Source: Plazaster borealis
Taxonomy: Eukaryota > Echinodermata > Asteroidea > Forcipulatida > Labidiasteridae
Assembly: GCA_021014325.1 (NCBI GenBank)
Contig: CM037474.1
Location: 1,699,001 to 1,763,000 of the forward strand
Reading direction: 5' to 3'
DNA length: 64,000 nucleotides
Below are positions 23,226 to 36,000 of the stretch, one piece after another (position 1 is the stretch's first letter; every line of letters begins with the position of its first letter). Below the pieces are notes generated by a model. That model was not told where the DNA came from. It did no database searches and saw only the letters and a program-made list of their open reading frames with translations. The position numbers and the translations under genes are program-made.

Positions 23226-24346
23226 ACAAACCATGCAGTTGGAATTTGTAGGGTGAGGGGTAGGATGAATCATTTCATTTGCACAAATTATAACAACGTT
23301 TATGTATAAATATCAACGTGTTTTATCATAACTTGAATATGGGAAAGGCATAAAGAAAGTATGGGCACTTGAACTACAATTTCTGTCTGCCAAAAAAAAG
23401 TAAAATGCTTTTAGTTCAAAGTTTAGATTCTAAAATTTGTTGGAACAAATATTGCAGGATAATATGGAATGTTTATCAATGAAAACAACTTATTATACCA
23501 ATCATTATGATCTGCTACATATGGTTATTTTTCATACGATATTTAAATCTTGAAACCAGGTTTATAAAGATGATAAAACCCTTCGATGGGTGCATCTTCC
23601 AAGATGCCGCAAAATATCAAAAATGCTTGGCAAACAGCGGTGAATTTGTATGGGTGATCAATCTGTGTCACAGATTGCCCTGCAGGAATTGACCAGGTGT
23701 GAGAACCTTATCTCCATCAAATGTAGCCCTACCCACATTTCACTTAAGTACAGCCAGTGGCTGCTCCAGTTTACCACTGTCATCTAAGCACCTTGAGCAA
23801 TGGCTCTACTCTCTACATCAGCATGTGTGTGCCTCAAAATGCCACCGATGTGGCATAATGAGGTATGGGTTGGCTGTCTTGAGAAACACACTGTTGGGGG
23901 GGGGGGGGTAATAAGCAGAATTACAAGGCAAAATTAATGGGAAACCAGTCAAAGCATTATGTACACTAACTTTGGCTGTTATACTGCTTCTGGTATATTT
24001 TCTCTGTGATTAGTAGCTTCATAATGGTAACCTATGTAGAGTAATATACATTATTTAAAAACTAAGTTGATCCTTGTGATTTGATTGGGATTGTAGGTCA
24101 CGCGGCATTCATCATTCAATCCATTATATGGCCAATGTAATAAAACTGCTTTTTGGTTCTATTCACCATGCATTTTCATCCGATTCATTTTGACTATTGC
24201 ACGCTAGACTGCACCATGCATCATACACAGCAGTACAGACTGCCTTTGTAGAGGGATGCTAGAATACAGTTTGTTGATTCTTATAGTTTTATCCCCGAAC
24301 CGAATGACAAAGATCTACTTGGATGTTATATGAAACAAATAATGAA

Positions 24347-24490
24347 TGTTTTGCTTTTGTGCAATGGAGAGTATATTTTCATTCATTGAAATATGGAATA
24401 TTCAATTTAACACGGCTTCGCCTCTTTCACTGTAACATTCCATACTTCAACATGTGAAAATATTCTCACCATTGCGTACATAAACATTCT
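24347..24490. repeat. Foldback repeat, about 144 bp
   Basis: GAATGTTTTGC, GCAATGGAGAGTATATTTTC and ATATGGAATATTC on the left are mirrored by ACATTCCATAC, GAAAATATTCTCACCATTGC and AAACATTC on the right, around a GGCTTCGCC centre. Confidence 0.6.
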
Positions 24491-25581
24491 TTATTTGTAT
24501 TAATTAATTTGTATACTAATGTTTTACATGTAATTAATTATTCAATATCAACAAATGATATGAATTCATAAAAAAAGCACTTTACACTGGCCCTGATTTT
24601 TCTATCAATTTGAGCCTTTTATAAACCTTCACCTGTAATATTAATTTTCAAAACGTAATGATCAAAACTTTTCATGAACTTGTGCAAAAATATAGTTCTT
24701 GCAAAAAATTTACAAACACCTTGATAAGTATCGCTACCTTTAGAGTATAAACTAAAGCCCAAGTCATTAAATCTACTAATTATTTTTCAATGCTTCAACA
24801 CCTGATGGAGTTCCCCCAGAAGAACAGGAAGCACAACGGGTTAAATGCTTCAATAAATCCTTGCATATGCATATGCAACAACTAAACAAAAATATTTTGA
24901 AGACCATTACTATCTTAGGATCTAAATTTTTCCTATCATTTCTCGAGCAATACTTAAAAATAAAATCTGAAAAATTAAATTTAAATAAAAATTGTACAAG
25001 CTTATCTTTTAATTCTAAGTGTTTTTCCTATGATTGTAAGGGATGTGGCCTTAGAGATAGACAAATCAGAAGTCTACTGCCTGCACAAAATCTGATTTAC
25101 CCGTCTAGTGTTGATACACCACTACACACTCCTTGATGATCGATTTCTAATTGGTGACATGGTGTCACACAAACTGAGACACAGGGCCTTAAAAATAAGC
25201 ACTGCAGTACAAACTAAAGCCACTGTATGACATATGCATTTTACTTTACTTAGGCGTTACACGTGCCAATCGGTATGGTGAAGACAGTGGTTCAAAATAA
25301 GCATTGCATTGCAAATGACCTTTCTCATGTCCTGTGATTACTGAAAATATCATTGCTTCCAGGGCTCAAGATCAATCCCTGCTCTTTTATAGTCCCCTAG
25401 ATTCCTACATACCACTCCAACCCATCTTTAAACTCTAAAACTTTCCCTGCTGTGCTTCTCGGCTGTAGCTTGTTCCTACCCAGACTGTTCCTACCTAATG
25501 CCATGTTTAATTCACTGGAGGACAATAAACTAACTACCACAGCTTTTAAATGCATGTGCAGATTGGATGTACTTTGTATGG

Positions 25582-25850
25582 CAGGTCGTGGCTAGGCGGT
25601 CTAGCATCGGACTCAAGTTCTGGTGGCCTAGTCATGGGACAATTGGATTGAATCCCAGTCATGACACTTGTGTTCTTAGGCAAGACACTCGACTATAATT
25701 GCCTATCTTTTCCCAGGAGTAAACAGGCACCTGTGAGGGCAGAGATGACTCTTCGAATTGATTTAGTTTGAATCGCACTATTTGGCAACACAGGCTGTAT
25801 ACTCCCAAGGGAGCTGAGATGGTTTAAGGAATGAAAACAAATGGCCTCGT
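25582..25850 (+). repeat. SINE-1 copy
   Basis: The head CAGGTCGTGGCTAGGCGG is followed by a weak B box (GATTGAATCCC), CACTTGTGTTCTTAGGCAAG and GTAAACAGGCACCTGTGAGG. Confidence 0.7.
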
Positions 25851-26410
25851 GACCAGGGGTAATTATGTTCATGCACCATGAGGGTCAAGATTGGTGGATA
25901 CCAGCAGTATATACATGTCCATTATTAATACAGCACTTCGTTAAGTAAACCCACATGCTGGAAATGGATTTCTTGTATTAATGATACAGATACAGGTTTG
26001 GCTGCAAGTTTGAAACAAAACTACCCATAAATCAAGCACTAAATAAGGAAAGTGGGAAGACAGCTGCCACGCATGTTGATGATTACTTTTGGTAAAATTA
26101 TTAAATTGAGCAGGATACAGTAACTACAAAATCGCCTTTTTGGTAGTTGAATCTTTATCAAATTATGCATAACAAGTTTACAATTAAAGGTAAGGGCACA
26201 CCATGGGCTATTTACCTGATTAAAAATTTGCTGAATATAAACCCGATTATAAAAGTTTGAATCGTTATCCAAAGTTTTTGTTTGATATAAAGTTACAGTA
26301 TTCCAATTACCCAGGATAATATTTCTCCCTGATTCGATTTAACTTGAGCTAAAACATAAAAATACACAAGTTCAAATCATCACCTTTTTTGCAAATAAAA
26401 AATACGCAAA

Positions 26411-26798
26411 TTAAAGGGATTGTATACGTTTGGCTTTTGGAACCCACCGTTTGCTTCAATCCTATATAGTTGTAGATACCATAAAACTAACCTGTGAAAA
26501 TTTCATTTCAAAAGGGGGTAGCGTTTTTGATATATTGCCAAAATCTGTAGCGGTTTGTCCATGCAGGAAGATTAATCTGCAATTGGAATACTTAATCTGA
26601 GAAGCGTTTCTCAGATTCAAATTTTTTGGGATAAAAAGTGATATCTTTTTCCATAACCGCAGAACTTTGAAGTGAAAAGTTTCTCAAAATGCATTACAAA
26701 ATGCATTACACTATCCAAAGCTGCTGTACTTCTTACCAAGTAAATTTTTATTGCCATTAATTTTCAGAGTCATTACCAAATGTATACAGACCCTTTAA
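26411..26798. mobile_element. TTAA MITE family B
   Basis: TTAA-AGGGATTGTATACGTTTGG on the left is mirrored by CCAAATGTATACAGACCCT-TTAA on the right. Ends and length resemble family A but the interior differs. Centrally, ATCTGAGAAGCG and CGTTTCTCAGAT form a palindrome. A related, decayed copy starts at about 58893. Confidence 0.7.
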
Positions 26799-27020
26799 AG
26801 ATAATTTGCCTCAAATTGGCATTCCATTTTCAAAAGATTTGGGGTAAAAATTGATTTTCGTTTGTTTGTAAATTCAATCTTATTTTAGAACTATTGATGT
26901 TACCAGATTGGTTATTTCCAAGTATACCTTGATTCAGAGCAGACAACCCATTTAACACCCATAAAAACTAGTCTTGCCAATTCAACCACCGCTGAACCCT
27001 TTTGTATAATTAATTATTAC

Positions 27021-30000
27021 TCATTGATTGTTTTCTTCCTTTAACAACCGTCTTTGACCTCGTTTCCCTTGTGGTCCCTTGGGCTTGGCAAATGCTGGCC
27101 GGTGCAGGTTGCGTACCGGGTGTACCTCATCCATAAGAAATGCTTCTGTGAGAACCGCCCCGTCGTTTATTTCAATCTGTAACAATAATAATAGTAGGCA
27201 GCAGGCATTATATTGGAATACCAGAACTTGATGAATATAGGGCAGATCAAGAGAGCGAAGTGGGGGCAGGAGTGGGATCCGCCACTGATGTATATCTTCT
27301 ACCGACAAGATTCTGTATTCTTTGCATTTTTTCTTTTTTCTTTTTCAAGCAAGTTCGCCACAAACAAGGTTAAGAGCCGTTATTGGTAAGGGGCTACAAG
27401 AAGAAAAGATTTAAGATGAGAGAATCAGGGAAGCTGAAGGTAGGAATTGAGATTCTTCTTAAAACGTTATAGATTGTAAGATGGAGGGAAACATGCACCA
27501 GGCAAAGAGTTCAAAAGAGATGCAGTATGTGTGAACAAGCTACTGGAATGGCTCTTTGTTCTACATAATAATAATAATTAATAATAATACTTCAGTATAG
27601 CTAGAGTGTATGGGTGAGAACAAGCAGAAAGCCTGGTTTTAGGAATACTGAAGGCCCATGATAGTAATATTTAAGGCACTTTGATGCAGTGTTTAAAAGC
27701 TCCTAATGAATGCCTGTTATTATGATGGTTTCCTTAAACTCACCCTTTTTACAATTTCAATTCCTAGAGCCTCTCCAAGGTAGCCTATGAGCGGACTGAG
27801 ACAGCTTGTGTACAACATTCGCTCCTTCACAGGACAGTTATAGCCAGGCATTGAATAAATAAACACTGAAACAAATCAAAATGGTTTAAAAAAATTACAA
27901 CAAGCAGTGTCTGGGTTTGTATGTGTAACCTTTACATGTATTGTCTCCTTGCACTGACATCACATAACACAAAACAAGCGGACGCATTGAGCGAGCGCTT
28001 CCGGGCACTAATTTGACACCCAAAATGGCGCCTCCAAGTTTTTGCGGATGATGGCGTCATGTGAATTGGGTCAATATTTCATGTTCATCAGATGACCTGT
28101 ATGTTTGCAATGATGCCATTTGGTGATCAAAATGGGAAGTGTACACCAAGTTGACTGTAATGTTAATACTGAAGTCTTAGCTCTTCAGCCATGTACTAAA
28201 CAGCTGCACATGGGGATTTTCTAAACAAATATTTTATAACATGTAGATTTTATAATATGGCCCCGTTACAAATGTCACTCGACCCAAATGACTCAGGACT
28301 TGAACTCAAATTCAAAACTGAGGACTCAGACTCGGACTCAAGAATTAAAGAGTTTCATTTCATTTATTAATTCTGGTTGTGAAGCCAAGGACTCTCAGAA
28401 AAGCGAACTTAATCACTATACTAGCCAAGAACCCAATGGAGAGAAGACAAAGAAGGAAAATTCAGTTTTAGATGTGGGAGGAAAACCCCAGAGAAATACT
28501 CCAGGGAAAACCTACGCAGTCAGGTAGGGACTGAAAACCCAATCCACATAGTACCCCCAGTGGGATTCGAACCAAGTCCTAGAGGTGGAAGGCGAGGAAA
28601 GATACCACTACACCAACCCAACCGCCCAACCGCCCAAAGAATCAAATACAATACTAGATAATAATAACTGCAAGGCTTTTCTACTTCTTTGTCAATTATA
28701 TTCACAAGCTTACAGACGATGTGACCACTGTTTACATTCAAACCATCCTCTGTTGACAAAACACTGTCTAAGTCATGTTCCGCCGGGCAAGAAAAGATTG
28801 CGTGTAATTTTATGACGAATGACAAGCAGTTAACGACTAGCTAGCTAGCTGGCTGTCAAGTACACAAAGGTTTTGCCCGGCAACATGCGCGCGCATCATG
28901 TTATGGTTTTCGAGTGACGTCAGAGGTCACATCGTCTATACTGTATGGAAACACAACATAACTGTTAGAATTGAAACATCACAAAAAGTTAGCTAAGCCC
29001 TGGATGCAAATAAATGACTGTACTTTATGAATCAAGTACAAAGCAGTCTACGGGATTGTTGTCTTACCTTTACTTTCTAGATAATCTCCTTCATGCGTGT
29101 GTTTGAATGTGAAGACATGGTAGCTAGCTTTATCTGTAGGCACCTTGGCTGGGAGTGCATTCAACTCAATACTGTCTGACTCATCCAACAGAATCTCTTC
29201 ATTCTTTATATCCACACACTGAAAGAGATCAAAAAAACCAAAAACCAAAACATGACATTGACAGTTAGAAGTTTCAGCCACATTTTAATAAAATGAGATT
29301 GTATGAAAATGAAATTATCTAAAAATTTGATAACAATATCCCCTTGGTCTGGGGCTCTAATGATAAAGCTGCCAGAAGAAATAGGATGTTATATTTCAGA
29401 GGTTTATAAACTCTTTACAACACTACAATTGTGGCCGAGTGGTAAGTCCGTCAAAATACATGTAGATGGTACACCACCATTCTTCAATGTGAGAAGCTTG
29501 TCTTTGGCATCAGGTTGAGTGGAAATTGAATACCCTTCAGATGGCTCTGCAATCTAAGCTTCACCAACACATCCCTCTCACAAATTCACACTCACCAGTC
29601 TAACATAGGTATAATCGCCATTCTTCAATGCGAGAAGCTTGTCTTTAGCATCTGGTCGGACTGGGAATGCAATACCCCTCAGATGACTCTGCTTGGTAGT
29701 GCTGCCAATATCAGTGGGTCCTTCCTCTTCCTTCATCTGTTTCTGTTCCTCCTCGCTGGCCGTCAGCGGCGCTGGAGCATCTTGGTGTTCAATGTGACTT
29801 ATGTATCCCTTGTAATTCATTTCGCTCTACAATTTATTACAAATGCACAAATTTGTTACAGGCCTGATATTTTGACTCAAAAAGAGTCTTTCTCAAAGGC
29901 AAAATGACAACACAACACACACATACAGGTATACTGGTGTAACAGAAGCATAAAGTTAAAGTTAAAATGACCCATAACAAACAAGACAAAAAGAAACAAC

Positions 30001-33000
30001 ATTCAAGAAAGGTAATGGAGGGTCACCAAAAGGGATACTGCAACAAAGCAGACATAAATGTAAAAATTGCATTTTAATATTGTTGACATCCAATGATGTC
30101 ATGTTTTAAATGTCATTCTGAAAGAGTATCATACATAATGACATTTTACACTGTTTTGATGTCAGGTTAGAGATTCGCAATACTTTTCCCATTTTCATAA
30201 GGACACAATCTTTTGCAAAATGAGTACATTACAAAACTGAATTCGACCTTAGAGACCCTCTTAAAAATGCATGGCATTATTATACATATTTAATACACAA
30301 CATTAATGGACGATTAGCATTCATGGACTACTAGCATTAATGGACTGTTACACTAGCATTGCACTACTATCATTAATGGACTGGGAGCGTTAATGGACAA
30401 CTAGCATTAACGGCCTAGGAGCATTATTGGACTACAATCATTAATGGACTAAAGAGCATTAATGGACTACTACACTAGCATTAATGGACTAGGGGCATTA
30501 ATGGACTAGGGGCATTAATGGATAACTAGCATTAATGGATTACTAGCATTACTGGACAAGCATATGGCCATAGCCCAGTTTCTTTATTTGTGTGTTCAAA
30601 CATTAAAGCTGTTTCAGCAATTGTTGTTACATCTAGCTACTTGACAATAGGCAATTATTTTGAAATTATATAATAATACTTTTCTTGGGGCCAGACAAAC
30701 TTACTCCATTACCAACTGATAGTTATTTAACACTGTTTGTTGTTAACTTGTTGGTTTCTGATGGATTCAGGAAGCTTCAAAAGCCAAGAATCTTGTAAAT
30801 AAATAAGTACAATACTTACTTTTGAAGTCTCAAGTATTTCATTTTGTACTTGTCCTGAGCCAAAGGTTGTCTTAAGTGAAGACTTTGTTGCAGCGAAGAT
30901 CATCTTTTGTTTCACCTGACAAATACAAATTAATGATAGTGACATTTGAGGTGGCGCATATTACTGCCAGACCATGCAAGAAACATCAGGGCAGGCCCCT
31001 TCTCTTTAAGATAAATGTACTGGGTTCTTTTACGTGCATTACACAACACACAGACCCTCTGGCTTTACCCTTAAATAACACAGTGCTTGTTTTGAGAATG
31101 GTACTTGTCTTTAATTTGTTTAGACTGGGTTTTAATTTGAAAACAATATTCCAACAAAAAAATTGTTGATCTGCTCTATATTCCAAAAAATTGTGGGTGG
31201 TACCAATTAATGTTTTAAAAAACCTGAACCATAATGGTTAATAATAATAATAATAGTTAGTTTTTATATAGCGCTTTTCACGCCCGAAGGGCGTCCCAAA
31301 GCGCTTCACATTATTACCCCCGGTCACTTAAATCATTCCTTGAACCATCTCAGCTCCCTGGGGAGTATACAGCCTGTGCAACAAATGCGCTACTGGGCTA
31401 AATCAATCACAAGAACCATCTCTGCCCTCACAGGTACCCATTTACCCCTGGGTGGAGAGAAGCTTATGGTTAAGTGTCTTGCTCAAGGACACAAGTGTCA
31501 CGACCGGGATTCGAACCCACACTCTGCTGATCAAACACCAGAGCTTGAATCCGGCGCTCTTAACCGCTCGGCCACGACACCCCTGATGGTTAAGGAAATC
31601 TGAAGGTCAAGGGCAACCTCAAAAAGATCCAGAAATCAGGGAAAAAATCCTGACAAGTCACAGGCCCGTTGAATATTTAAAACTCAAACTCTTACCTTAG
31701 CAAATTCTGGGACATATACAATGAACAGCCATCTGAATTTATTCTGGGAGTCCTTCTCATCAAAACGGTAGAAAAGATAACACGGCTCTTTCTCCTCAAT
31801 CAATGGAGGTATCAGAGTGTCATAATGTGTCCATATGGTGAAGGAATGTAGCTAAGTTACAATGAGACAAATTATCATAATTGAAATTGGCGATCGCTAC
31901 TTCATTTCCCAGCTCCTCACTCCTCTGTTATCGGTCTCTGACTGATCTCCTGTTCCACCGGTAATCATATTTTACTCTTTTCTTTATTATTTTCATTCCA
32001 GAACAAAATATTGTTTTCTTAGATAAATTCTTGCACGCACTTAGGCACACAGGCATCTCGCATGTAAGACTAATCACTGAATTTATTTAACATATTTAGT
32101 CTCCTGATAACTCCACATCACTGCAGTAATACAGGGGTTTTTCAAACTGGGGGGCATTCTGGACACAAATTTTGAAAGTTTGGCCTAAGCACACTGAATT
32201 GAGATTTTTTAAATACCTGTTCTGGGTTTTTTTTCCCAGAAATTATTTGCCTTTACTCTTTGCCACTCTGGTCGAATTGGTCAAAAGGCACACCCTTGAG
32301 TCAGGGGAAACATATCTGCCAAGTTTAAACCCCTGGAAGTTGTAATTTGTAGTGTTATGTCAAGAAAAAATAGGAGTCTTGAAAACAAATCTGTGCATTT
32401 CCGAATTACCAAAATATCTCAGCTATTTAAGGGGCAGAGATAATAACGTTCCTCAAAATAAAAAGGATATCTTCCTCCCATGTTCCTGTAGCTCCTTGAT
32501 GTCCCAATGAAATCAACTTTTCATTCTCTGTAAACAAACAAAAGATTGAAATTAAAATTTAACCCCAAAATATTAGGAATAATATTATTTAGAAACAATC
32601 TAAATAACAACCCATACTTAATTCTGTCTGTGGTTGGTTTAGAGCACTACACCTAGCAAGCCAAGCAAACAAGATGAACTACACGTGCAGCAACCAATGT
32701 ACTATACAGTACTGGTACTATACCCATGGCAACCAATAAACTAAACCCATAGCAACCAATGTACTATACCCATAGCAATGGCAGCTTCTTTGTACCTAGA
32801 CATCTAGGCAGTATTTATGTATGGGGTGTTATAAAACAAACGTTGACTGCCTTTACGCCTGCTATGGTTAAAACTGGGACTCCATCAGTGATCCCTGGAA
32901 CGTTTTATTTTCCATGAGGCGAAGCCGTGGGAAAACAGATTGCTCTGGGAATCACCATGGTACACAAATCAGTCAAGATGTAAATACTATGGGGTCCATG

Positions 33001-36000
33001 AGCGTCGTTGACAGGATGTTACCTGACAGATTACCTTCAGGAACTGCAGGCACTCAACACACAAATGTCTCAACTCCTATGAGATTGCTACAATGGTATA
33101 ATATATTATTTTGGTTTTCCCCGTCTCGAAAAAAAAAATCAACAGGCTACTTGGGCCCACGACCAATCCGAGAAGCCTGTGGACTTTTTATCCGTGGGAC
33201 TCATAAAGGACTGAGCATACAGTGCTTATCAAAATCAAAGTAATATTCATGATGATGCATTTATTACATCATGGATGTCTTTCTATCTGAATGTGCAGCC
33301 TTATAGAATGATCTCCAGGGTTTGGGCAGAAAGAAAATTTTGACTCAAGCTTCGGTTGAGATCATCTCAGATTTATTAATTTAGCTCTAGATTAACCCTC
33401 CTACTGTCTGACCATTCAATACCACACCTTGTGCTACACAACCTGTGCAGTTAAATGATTTTGAGTTGGTTGATCCACTCACGGGAAAATGTTACCAAGA
33501 GGGTTACACTAGGCCTAGATGAAATAACTCTAGATACTGACCAATATCAATGCCAACTTTGACCACTCTGTAGTCGTGCTCCCTAGCATCTGCAAACACC
33601 TGTTTGAGCTCATCAGACGCTTTAGAAATCAAGGGTAAACAATACAAGAAATTAATTTATGTAAATTTCGTTTGTACACAAATGTGTTGGGGGCAAATAT
33701 ATCCTAAAATAAGACAGGGTCTGAGTTGGGTTACAGTAAAATTGCCCATAAAATACCAAATCTCTTTTGTTTTAATTTAAACCCAAACTAGTGATTTGTT
33801 TTTACATGTGCAGGTCTGACAAATGGCAAGAGGTATACAGTTGTGGGGTATTCTACAGGGCACTAATGCATCAAACTCAAGTTCTGGTGGTAAGTCATCG
33901 GAGTGGCCCTTTGAATCCCAGTCATGACACTTCTGTCCGTGAGCAAGAGAGACCCTTAACTATAAATTTTGTTTCCTCATCACCCACGAGTATGTGCAAA
34001 CCTGCAAGGTACAGGAATATAACCATATCCCAGGTCCGCCACGGCAAATACGCTGTGCACAAAGCAATGGGTACAGGAATATAGCCATACTCGGGTCCAT
34101 CACGGCCTTTACACTGTGCACAAAGTAATGGCCAAATCCAAGGTCCACCAGACCATTTCACTATGGTGGACAGCCCCGTCCACTGTGCACAAGCAATGGG
34201 TACAGGAATATAGCCATATCCCGGGGTCCACCACAGCCCGTACACTGCGCTTTCACTGTGCACTCACTGTGCACAAAGCACTTGGTACAGGAATATGGCC
34301 ATATCCAGGGTCCACCAGACCAAAACACCACGGTAGACGGCCCTGTCCACTGTGCACAAGCGATTGTACAGGAATATGGCCATATCCAAGATCCACAAGG
34401 TACAAAGCACAGCGTACAGGAATATGGCCATATCACGGGGTTCACGCTGCTCCATTGGTTGTGTGCACAAATTAACACTATAGGAAATCACCCATATCCT
34501 GGGTCAAATTTGTTTGGGTTTGGCGGTATTTTGAATTCAAATTCACAAATTTCCCCAATTCAATCAAACTAGGGTTTTTTTCCTTTTAGTTATTGATTGC
34601 ATTATTTTTCATTTTTACCCAGACATGATTTAGTTCTTCTCACGGTCTAGTTTCAGTCATTCTGTTTCATTTTTTCGGCATTCCAGACGTCATTTTTCAC
34701 TATTCAGTTAAATTTCTACTCCGTATTTACAATTGGTGAAATTGAATGATCTTTGCGACCTAATGAATTTGATCTTGTTTGATCTTATTTGCCATAAGAG
34801 TATGAGAGATATATCATTGGTAATGGTATAAAATTGAAGCAGTTATGATACCCATTTTATTTTGAAAGCATAAAATCAAATTTGAATTTATGACTCAAAA
34901 TTTTTGTTATTTTAGCTAAACATTAATGTTAATGTTATGCTTTGCAATGATGTAATAAGCACTACTGTGCCCTTTTATCTGGCTGACCCAGATTTTTTGC
35001 TGAATTTGGAGAAATATTTTGATTTTTTGGGACAAATTATGAGACTGATTTTGATGATTAAAAAAAAATCAATAAATGTGAGAGGAACCAAGTGATGCGT
35101 GCTGAATCAGAATGGAAGCCTGCTTCATTTGAAAGCATAAAAGCAAATCTGATATTATTACCAAAAATGGAAAAGAATCATGAAAGGTAAACATTGCATT
35201 TTTATCAAATTTGGGCCAATATAGGCCCATAGGTGTAATTTGTGCTCTTAAATGATGCAGCTCGAAAGCACTTACAAATTCCTTTTTATTCAGGTTGACC
35301 CAGAATGTTTGGGGAAATATCAGAATTTTTTTTACCAATTATGACATAAATTTGGATGAAAAATAGTTTGTATTTCCAAAAATTGTATATTTATATCAAC
35401 TTAAATTATTTGTTCTTAACCATACACAAGTATGAAGCCACGCATATATGCATTTTGACTTGGTGTGTGAGCTTGATAGGAAAGTCCCAATCCTTTCATC
35501 GTGTCTGTTTATACTTCTTTACTGTAACGGTTTCATTCATTCTGAGATTCTATATTACATTAAAATGCAAATTAGGTAAAGGACCAGTGGCCTTGTGGAC
35601 AAGGATCGGGACTCCGAACTCCAAGTACCGGGTTTGAATGGCACACACGCTATATACCTACAGTTTACTTTTTGGCCGTTGTTGATTTGTAGGGTTTTAA
35701 ATTAAACTCAAACGCAATTTAAGGAAGAGGAGCAGTGGCCCAGTGGAAGGGCTCCTGAACTCTGAATGCAAAAGTATTGGGTTCGAACACCGGGTGTTCT
35801 TTTTTTGTACTCTTCAGACCATTGGTTCATGCAGGGTACTATGGCATAGGGAAATCCTTGCTTTACACTTAGTAAATAGTTTACTTTTTGGCCGTTGTTG
35901 TCTAATATTCATTGCTTTGTTACTGCTTTTGCGCTGTTTTCAACCATTATTGTTTAGTTGGCGGACATAGCTAACACCTAACATTTTAAAATATTTTACC

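Larger units (their letters stand above)
21742..27020. other. Convergent intergenic region, repeats only
   Basis: This 5.3-kb stretch separates the 3' ends of TIMMDC1 and twinfilin. It holds a SINE-2 remnant, a dispersed repeat near 23125, a foldback at 24347, a SINE-1 at 25582 and a TTAA element at 26411. A 12-base G run is at about 23896. I see no convincing coding sequence. Confidence 0.6.

Noticed and set aside
31696..31850. GT-AG alternative for the twinfilin exon, using the CTTAG acceptor near 31852
   Set aside because: It would insert LHSFTIWTH-type residues not matched in twinfilins and leave no good donor after WEED; the AT-AC pair fits both ends.
33922..34572. Several overlapping open frames on both strands with MAIFLY or YGHIQ repeats
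   Set aside because: They arise from the minisatellite at 34005-34460, whose self-complementary core leaves frames open on both strands.
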